DNA from: Micromonospora sp. RHAY321 | GTDB taxonomy: Bacteria; Actinomycetota; Actinomycetes; Mycobacteriales; Micromonosporaceae | Direction: 5' to 3' | NCBI RefSeq assembly: GCF_023896955.1 | Contig: NZ_JAMHIW010000003.1 | Coordinates: 558,001 to 622,000, forward strand | DNA length: 64,000 bases | Shown: in pieces, positions 48,394-53,581 of the stretch | How the letters are laid out: each line of letters opens with the position of its first letter | How positions within the stretch are numbered: position 1 is the first letter of the stretch | Program-made: the position numbers and the translations under genes | The notes under the pieces: generated by a model | Database searches by the model: none | What the model was told of the DNA's origin: nothing | The model's input: the letters and a program-made list of their open reading frames with translations, nothing else

Positions 48394-49813
48394 CCGGACC
48401 ACCGTCAGTGAAGAGGGTCGCGAACTCGTCCGTCAGCTCCGTTACTTTCACAAGCGTTGCGCGCAAGTTCTGCAGAATCACCGCCGGATCTACGTCCTTT
48501 GACTCGGTCATTGCGCTCTGTTCGTCCTGAACTCCCAAATCAAGTCGGTGAGCGTGAGCGATGACCTCTGCCTCACTGAAGTGGCGGTAACGGTCGCTGC
48601 GCGATGTATCTTGCTGGTTATCGCCGAACTCTGCCGATCGATAGAGTTCCTGGAACTCGCCAAGAAGCTCGTTTAGTTTCCCGTCGCTTGCCCTTGCGTT
48701 GACTCCGGAGCGCGCGTCGTACACCCAAACGCCCGTGTCTGGCTTCTGGCCGTCCGGGATTCTCCTAAAGAAGAGAACGTTGGTCTTAACACCTTGGGCG
48801 TAGAAGATCCCACTCGGCAGGCGAAGGACCACCAGACGGTCGCACAGGCTCATCATCTCTCGGCGAATGTCTCTTCCGACGCCCTCGTCGAAGAGCACGC
48901 CGTCTGGAACAATGACCGCAGCACGGCCGCCGTGCTTGAGAGCTCTGTATATATGCTGCAGGAACGCCAGCTGCTTATTTGACGTTGCGTGGCTCAAATC
49001 TGGCCTTGCGATGATGCCTGCACCGCGCTTTGACCCAAAGGGTGGATTGCTAAGGACAACGTCAGCGGGCGGAAGTTCTGCACCGGTGCTTGTGAGAGCA
49101 TCAGCTAGCCGCAAGTCTGCACGGACCTCGTGCAAGAAAAGGTTCATCAGACAAAGCCGATGTGCGCTCTGCACGAGTTCAATTCCGACGTATTTCGGAC
49201 TGCCTGTTGGACTGGATTCAGCGAGCGTAGCCTCGCCGGCCATCGCCGATGCGTGACGCGCCGCGGCAACTAGGAATCCGCCTGTCCCTGCTGCTGGGTC
49301 CTGGACGACCTCTGCGGGCTGGGGATCGACAACGCGCACAATAAGGTCGACCAGGAATCGAGGAGTAAAGTACTGGCCAGCGCCAGAGCGCTGTTCCGTC
49401 GCGTTCCTTTCGAGCAGTCCCTCGTAGACGTCGCCGAGGGCTTGCTGGCCAAGGGATTGCCAATCGATGGATGAGATCAGCTCCACCAGCTTCGCCAGGA
49501 CGGACGGATGCCTTATAGAGGTTGAGGCAGTTGAGAAAATGCTGCTTGTTAAGGGGTCGTCCGCTAGGGCGAGCTGCGTCAGCTGACGTTGGTAGAAGTC
49601 GAGCTTATTAGAGTCAGGCTCTTTAACGAGGTCGGACCAACGAAAACCACTCGGGATTCGGTTGGTGGTGGAACCACCGCTTCGTTCAGAAATACAAAGA
49701 AAGAGAAGCCAGCTCAGCTCCGAAATGTAGTCCTGATACGTGATACCGTCGTCCCGTAGAACGTCACAAAATGACCATACCTTCTGTACCAATTGGCGAA
49801 TTTGCGCGTTCAC
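48383..49813 (-). CDS. hsdM: Type I DNA methyltransferase subunit HsdM (476 aa)
   Basis: N6-adenine methyltransferase: HsdM_N helical domain (about 1-130), the GQYFTPR motif (146-152), SAM-binding motif I DPAAGTGGF (172-180), and catalytic motif IV NPPF (256-259). It ends in a helical tail that contacts HsdS. It starts at GTG 49813 with AGGA seven bases upstream and is the first gene of a four-gene overlapping operon. No hsdR lies in the island. GC is far below the host's, in line with transfer. Confidence 0.95.
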   Translation of the reverse strand: MNAQIRQLVQKVWSFCDVLRDDGITYQDYISELSWLLFLCISERSGGSTTNRIPSGFRWSDLVKEPDSNKLDFYQRQLTQLALADDPLTSSIFSTASTSIRHPSVLAKLVELISSIDWQSLGQQALGDVYEGLLERNATEQRSGAGQYFTPRFLVDLIVRVVDPQPAEVVQDPAAGTGGFLVAAARHASAMAGEATLAESSPTGSPKYVGIELVQSAHRLCLMNLFLHEVRADLRLADALTSTGAELPPADVVLSNPPFGSKRGAGIIARPDLSHATSNKQLAFLQHIYRALKHGGRAAVIVPDGVLFDEGVGRDIRREMMSLCDRLVVLRLPSGIFYAQGVKTNVLFFRRIPDGQKPDTGVWVYDARSGVNARASDGKLNELLGEFQELYRSAEFGDNQQDTSRSDRYRHFSEAEVIAHAHRLDLGVQDEQSAMTESKDVDPAVILQNLRATLVKVTELTDEFATLFTDGGPDAT

Positions 49814-50198
49814 AGCCTGTCCTTACCTCGTCCGACGCTGCGACCCTACCCGGTTCGCCCCCAGGGCTGCGTGACCGCTGTAGCATAAGGTGCCCCAAAC
49901 GTTGTTCGCGGCGGGTCGGGCCTCGCCTACGTTTGCCGGTGACTCTCAGTGACTGAATGTGTTCCCTCCACGGAACTCGCTTGCGCCACAGCGAACGGTC
50001 GCAGGTCTGGCTGGTCTCCATGCGACGTGTCTTAGCAGCGCATACAAGAGGATTTCGGAACACGTAAGTGCCACAACCGCAGGGTCGCTCACAGCCCAGC
50101 CAGCCAGACTTGCTGCGGCAGGTACAGCGAGCCGGCACGGTCGATCTTGCAGGGTAGGTACCAGGCGCCGAAGGCGGCATGCTCGTAGAGTCTGCGGG
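49814..50198. other. Divergent regulatory region between hsdM and EVE-like gene
   Basis: About 385 bases, with mixed GC. It contains the palindrome TCAGTGACTGA (49946-49956) and, for the plus-strand gene, a -10 at 50186-50191. No clear hsdM promoter or RNA gene. The open frames are not convincing. Confidence 0.45.
50186..50191 (+). promoter_or_regulatory. -10 element for leaderless EVE-like gene
   Basis: TAGAGT (TANNNT) ends seven bases before GTG 50199; no ribosome-binding site. Confidence 0.5.
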
Positions 50199-50726
50199 GT
50201 GAGTGGCTCATACCTGGTCGTCCTCGGTGAACGCGACGCTATCTGGTGGGTGCTGCACGAACAGCGGATGGCGTTCCCGGCTACTCCAAGATCCGAGGTG
50301 GCGCAGCTCGCCGCCGGCGATCGGCTGTTTCTCTACGCCACCCGCAATGCCTGGCACAACCCGGTGCGCGACCGGGGGCGTGTGATCGGTACCGCCACGG
50401 CCGCCACGGCGGTGCGTCGCTTGGACCAACCGATAGAGATCGCCGCCCGCGCCTTCCACTCCGCCTGTGAGCTGCACATTGAGGGGCTAGTGCCGTATCC
50501 CGGCGGGCTGGAGTTGCAGCCGTTGGTGAGGCGGCTGGACGCCTTCCCCAAGCCTCACGCGTGGAATATCTATCTCCGACGACCTCTCGTTCGTCTGTCC
50601 GACGCCGATTGCACCATCCTCGACCGAGGTCTTGGCCAGATGCTCGCGCCACCCCACCGGGCTCTGCCGACATACCAATCAGCGCACCCAGCCGCGGAGA
50701 GGCCGGCGAGCAGCCAAAACGATTGA
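50199..50726 (+). CDS. EVE/PUA-like domain protein (175 aa)
   Basis: Small protein with features of the PUA-like EVE fold, which in some proteins binds modified bases: SYLVVLGERDAIWWVLHEQR, then AAGDRLFLYATRNAWHNP and GRVIGTATAATAVRRLDQP. The second half (IEGLVPYPGGLELQPLVRRL, FPKPHAWNIYLRRPLVRL) is conserved in actinobacterial relatives but unassigned. In a defence island a role in sensing modified DNA or RNA is plausible. GTG 50199 is supported by the leaderless promoter. Divergent from the hsdM operon. Confidence 0.7.
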   Translation: MSGSYLVVLGERDAIWWVLHEQRMAFPATPRSEVAQLAAGDRLFLYATRNAWHNPVRDRGRVIGTATAATAVRRLDQPIEIAARAFHSACELHIEGLVPYPGGLELQPLVRRLDAFPKPHAWNIYLRRPLVRLSDADCTILDRGLGQMLAPPHRALPTYQSAHPAAERPASSQND

Positions 50727-50880
50727 CGGCGACGGGCGATCGCGGCTTGGCTGGGCGACGGCGCGACGTGCTGCTCGTCCGGCGGGGTCGGCTGTCGAAC
50801 AGGGTGAAGGTCGATCCTCGTCCGGACCGGGCCGTTCGGGCGACCGGACGCAGCTAACGGGCACGCTTACCCAAGACCCA
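50727..50880. other. Gap between convergent genes in the island
   Basis: GC-rich stretch of about 150 bases without a credible gene or strong hairpin. Confidence 0.4.
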
Positions 50881-51141
50881 TCAGACAAGCAGGCTGTAGG
50901 TGCCGTCCGGGTTCTGGTAGAAGTACGCGGTGTAGCCGCCCGGGTTCCCCTGCCGATGCTTCGGCAGGAAGACGCCATAGGTGTGGTCCGCCCAGCCGGG
51001 ACACGCGCGACGGACGTCGTGGGGGCGGAAGCGGTTACCCAGTCGGCCCGCGGCTCTAGCGTGACGGATGTGATCAACGAAGCGGCTCACGAATCCAAGT
51101 GTGGACGCTCGGTTGGTGGGCGCGATAGTCCCAGCAGACAT
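50881..51141 (-). CDS. Unknown small protein (86 aa)
   Basis: Not recognised. Basic N-terminal half (TLGFVSRFVDHIRHARAAGR, RFRPHDVRRACPGWADHTYG) and a C-terminal half ending FYQNPDGTYSLLV. No membrane segment. The frame is open upstream, but ATG 51141 is the first good start. It lies between the convergent EVE-like gene and the GntR regulator in the island; no function can be given. Confidence 0.65.
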   Translation of the reverse strand: MSAGTIAPTNRASTLGFVSRFVDHIRHARAAGRLGNRFRPHDVRRACPGWADHTYGVFLPKHRQGNPGGYTAYFYQNPDGTYSLLV

Positions 51142-51320
51142 CGGAGCCTCACGAAGTAAGCAGCGAGTCAGCAAACATTCCGCTGCGCGACGACAAACAG
51201 GCTGAACAAACGACGTAGCTGTCGTGCTTGAGTGGACGGGATGACGTCTGTCGGCACTGGCTGAGATCCACGACCAGGCTCGCTCCCCCCGACGGGGGTC
51301 GCTGACGGCTGCGGCAGGGG
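51142..51320. other. Gap between small gene and GntR regulator
   Basis: About 180 bases; nothing recognisable apart from a TGTTCAGCCTGTTTGTC-like AT-richer patch on the minus strand near 51200. Confidence 0.35.
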
Positions 51321-51722
51321 TCAGCGACCAACGCGGATGCGGACGGCGGCATACACCTCGCGTGAGCCGTCGGCCCGGAAGATCACGATGACCGGGATGC
51401 CCTCACCGATCTCCAGCTCACGCCGCTCGGCGGGGGTGGGCATACGCGCGGTGGCGGTGTCGCCCTTGAGGAGGGACACCGTTTCGGTCGGCTCGTCGGC
51501 GCGGACGAACGTGCCGCGCGGTGGTTCCACGATCACGAGCCCTTCCGACCGGAGTAGCGCTACTGCTTGTCGGACGCTCGTGCGGCTCAGCCCGTACTCC
51601 TGAGCCAACCGCAGCTCGCTGGGAAGCGAGGCCCCGGGCGCGAGGTCGCCAGACGCGATCCGGTCTCGCAGGAGGTCTGCGAGCTGCCGGAACACGGCGC
51701 GATCCGCGCTGGGGTCGATCAC
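51321..51722 (-). CDS. GntR-family regulator of the island (133 aa)
   Basis: Winged helix of the GntR family (residues 5-75: FRQLADLLRDRIASGDLAPG, LPSELRLAQEYGLSRTSVRQ, AVALLRSEGLVIVEPPRGTF) and a short C-terminal region with ERRELEIGEGIPVIVIFRAD, a truncated ligand domain (an intact UTRA domain would be longer). GntR regulators of this size are usual in actinobacterial integrative elements, where they repress excision or transfer. It is divergent from the cassette of tiny genes and may control it. Confidence 0.85.
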   Translation of the reverse strand: MIDPSADRAVFRQLADLLRDRIASGDLAPGASLPSELRLAQEYGLSRTSVRQAVALLRSEGLVIVEPPRGTFVRADEPTETVSLLKGDTATARMPTPAERRELEIGEGIPVIVIFRADGSREVYAAVRIRVGR

Positions 51723-51729
51723 GAATGTG

Positions 51730-51735
51730 ACGCTA
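51730..51735 (-). promoter_or_regulatory. -10 element for leaderless GntR gene
   Basis: Minus-strand TAGCGT (TANNNT) ends seven bases before GTG 51722. The AT-rich DNA just upstream (51740-51780) holds TGTAGATACA- and TGTAGAACTGT-type direct repeats that could be GntR sites. Confidence 0.5.
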
Positions 51736-51863
51736 CGTGCCCAACAGTTCTACATCTTATTGTATCTACAGTCCTACGTCGTTACGGTGATGTGAGCTGG
51801 GACGACAGCCGGCGACCGGCTCCACCTGCCCGTGAGATCGAAGAACGCCCGAGGGGAGACCTA

Positions 51864-52097
51864 GTGCCTCGCGTGTCGTACGAGGAGTACTTAGTGGCCG
51901 TCGCGCTAACTCTGGCAAGGCGGCACCGGCCGGTCTGGTCATGGCAGCGATGGCGGAAGGTCTGCCGATGCGGGGGCGAGTTGCGCTGCCATACGAGGCA
52001 TCGAATCCCGATCAACCGGGGTCACTGGCCCTCAGAGGGCGGCCGGCTATCCGCTCCGTCATTGGAACCGCCGGCCGAGCGGGGGGAGCCGAAGTGA
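51864..52097 (+). CDS. Unknown small protein with Cys/His knuckle (77 aa)
   Basis: Begins at GTG 51864 after GAGGGGAGA. A helix (SYEEYLVAVALTLARRH) leads to KVCRCGGELRCHTRHR, a CxC..CH..H arrangement that could bind zinc, then a Pro-rich tail. It overlaps the next gene (GTGA). The next protein shares the CG-x4-CHTR pattern, so both may descend from one zinc-knuckle family common in actinobacterial integrative elements. Function unknown. Confidence 0.65.
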   Translation: MPRVSYEEYLVAVALTLARRHRPVWSWQRWRKVCRCGGELRCHTRHRIPINRGHWPSEGGRLSAPSLEPPAERGEPK

Positions 52098-52312
52098 CGA
52101 GCCACCTCCCGATCACGCCGGCCTGGACCTGCGGCGGCTGTGGTGCCGACTGGCCCTGTCACACCCGCCGGCGAGAGCTGCGAGCGGAGTACGACCGCGC
52201 TTCCGTGTCACTCGCCCTCTACCTGGCCGCCCAACTCGTAGACGCCGCCCAGGACCTGTCCCAAGTCCCCGCCGGCCACCTGCACCACCGCTTTCTCGGC
52301 TGGACCCGATGA
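52094..52312 (+). CDS. Unknown small protein with CxxC..CH motif (72 aa)
   Basis: GTG 52094, overlapping the previous stop. TPAWTCGGCGADWPCHTRRR near the N-terminus gives a CGGCG-x3-PCHTR knuckle, followed by a helix (EYDRASVSLALYLAAQLVDA) and HLHHRFLGW. Short Cys-rich proteins with WPC-x-TR are widely seen beside GntR genes in actinobacterial elements. It overlaps the next start (ATGA). No assigned function. Confidence 0.68.
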   Translation: MTSHLPITPAWTCGGCGADWPCHTRRRELRAEYDRASVSLALYLAAQLVDAAQDLSQVPAGHLHHRFLGWTR

Positions 52313-52482
52313 GCATCCTGCGACCCGGCGACGAGAAGTTTCACTACAGCGACGGCTCCCACAAGTGGATCCCGCCGAACCCGGACTACGACCAGGAAGT
52401 CTGGGACGAGCAGGTCCGCCAGCACAAGCACGGCCACCTCAGGAACGAGCGCCCGAAGGTCCGCATCCAGCGCCTCGTCTGA
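52309..52482 (+). CDS. Unknown 57-aa protein
   Basis: ATG 52309 overlaps the previous stop (ATGA), making the third gene of a coupled cassette. The product is hydrophilic and charged: SILRPGDEKFHYSDGSHKW, PPNPDYDQEVWDEQVRQ and a basic tail ending RIQRLV. No known domain. Its good codon bias and coupling support it as real. The right end of the island follows. Confidence 0.6.
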   Translation: MSILRPGDEKFHYSDGSHKWIPPNPDYDQEVWDEQVRQHKHGHLRNERPKVRIQRLV

Positions 52483-52490
52483 TGCCAGCA

Positions 52491-52511
52491 GTACAGCAGC
52501 GAAGTACAGCA
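52491..52511. repeat. 21-bp repeat, right island end (possible integrase arm site)
   Basis: Identical to 42978-42998, in the same orientation, 83 bases before the attR core. Likely integrase arm-type site. Confidence 0.7.
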
Positions 52512-52594
52512 ACCGTGCCAGCCGAACCGGACCGAGACGCGCGCCAACAGTCCGGATGACCTCGAACAACGCACGATCCAACCGACTCGCCGGC

Positions 52595-52636
52595 AATCCA
52601 TAGGTTCAGGGTTCGAGTCCCTGGCGGCCCACTCTT
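52595..52636. repeat. attR: 42-bp direct repeat (right copy)
   Basis: Perfect copy of 42886-42927, namely the 3' half of tRNA-Lys. It is not a working tRNA because the 5' half is absent. Confidence 0.92.
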
Positions 52637-52735
52637 ACGCAGGTCAGCGGCCCGGACCGGGGTCGCTGTTGCCGCGATCGAGGCCGGTACAGCAGCGAAG
52701 TAGGGGCAGTAGGCCGGTAACCGGTCGAGCGCCTG
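52637..52735. mobile_element. Eroded left end of a second, related element beyond attR
   Basis: About 95 bases here align with 42928-43013, including the GTACAGCAGCGAAGTA motif (52687-52702) and the last residues of an integrase gene (the ...ALDR end), with roughly 15 % differences and small gaps. The core repeat alone would not include this. It suggests tandem insertion followed by decay. Confidence 0.6.
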
Positions 52736-52780
52736 CCTGCGCATCACGCTGGCTATCGGCACATCGAGTCGATCAGTTCG

Positions 52781-53314
52781 TCAAAGCCGGGGAAACTCTT
52801 CCCGCGCTGCGGCGATTACCTCAGCCGCCGACTTGCGATGTGCCGGTGCCCAGCGTTCGGCGATCTCCGTGAGACGGGCATCCGGGCGGGGCTCATGTTC
52901 GTGGTTGGGGTATTCCGTCGCCTCCCAGGGACCGAATCCGTCGGCGAGAAGCCATAGATAAGTCCACAAGTTCTGCGCTACGACTCCCGTTTGGCCCTCT
53001 GAACCGAGAAACACCACCGGCTGCTGCTCGATCGGCTCACGATGACGCATCAGCCAGAAGGCGGCGAGGCCACCGGTGCCGTCCTGCCCGAAGACCCGGA
53101 ACTCGGATCCGTCAAGCTCCACGTTTCCCGTCCATGCCCGCCACCACTCAGCACGCGAGACAGCTGAACGCAGCGGCGCTGCGGGGGCTTCCCAGAGATC
53201 ATCGGGCAAGGCCCTGCCCCATGCGCGCCCGGTACAGCGGTCAACGTCGGCCAACAGGGACCCGTTGTGACGCTTGACCGACGTGTCCTTGCGTCCATGA
53301 CCAGCCAGTACCAC
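52781..53314 (-). CDS. SUKH/SMI1-like protein, uncertain start (177 aa)
   Basis: Hypothetical protein whose middle part, EFRVFGQDGTGGLAAFWLM, PVVFLGSEGQTGVVAQNLWT and YLWLLADGFGPWEA, resembles actinobacterial SMI1/KNR4-like proteins (immunity and other roles). The C-terminus is helical (RKSAAEVIAAAREEFPRL). The frame stays open to 53545, but the upstream part looks non-coding; GTG 53314 is a guess, and the gene may be 5'-truncated by the island boundary region. No toxin partner is seen. Confidence 0.55.
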   Translation of the reverse strand: MVLAGHGRKDTSVKRHNGSLLADVDRCTGRAWGRALPDDLWEAPAAPLRSAVSRAEWWRAWTGNVELDGSEFRVFGQDGTGGLAAFWLMRHREPIEQQPVVFLGSEGQTGVVAQNLWTYLWLLADGFGPWEATEYPNHEHEPRPDARLTEIAERWAPAHRKSAAEVIAAAREEFPRL

Positions 53315-53581
53315 GCCCAGCAGCCCTGACCTCACCCCGATTCGCCGCCGAGGAAGGCTCGGGGACCGCCCCTGGCCCGCCAGGAGGCGTGGGGGAGCCG
53401 AAGGGCCGCGCGACTCCATTCGGCTTGCAGGGTCAGCGGGCCGGCGATGCGCCTGCCGGACGAGTACGAACCGCTGACGGAAGAGAGAAGGGACACCCTC
53501 CAAGGTCCGTTGACATGTGTTTCCGTCCAGTGACAGCGTTGTCATCGACTCATTTCCTCCATATGAGACGAGGAGCGCACC
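53315..53581. other. Upstream region of the GH31 gene
   Basis: Region of about 270 bases; carries the GH31 ribosome-binding site (GAGGAG) and an AT-richer patch with TTGACA near 53510 and a TCATTT/CATATG zone near 53555, possible promoter. Confidence 0.4.

Larger units (their letters stand above)
42886..52636. mobile_element. Integrated genomic island in tRNA-Lys with an HsdMS-PtuAB operon
   Basis: About 9.7 kb between two perfect 42-bp repeats in the tRNA. The central part (44.3-50 kb) has noticeably lower GC and more A/T-ending codons than the flanks, showing foreign origin. It carries a broken tyrosine integrase next to the tRNA, the hsdM-hsdS-ATPase-HNH operon, an EVE-like gene, a GntR regulator and tiny genes. 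There are no replication or transfer genes, so it is not self-transmissible as it stands. Confidence 0.9.

Noticed and set aside
52595..52636. Possible second tRNA-Lys
   Set aside because: Only the 3' half is present; the acceptor 5' strand and D arm are missing, so it is the attR copy.
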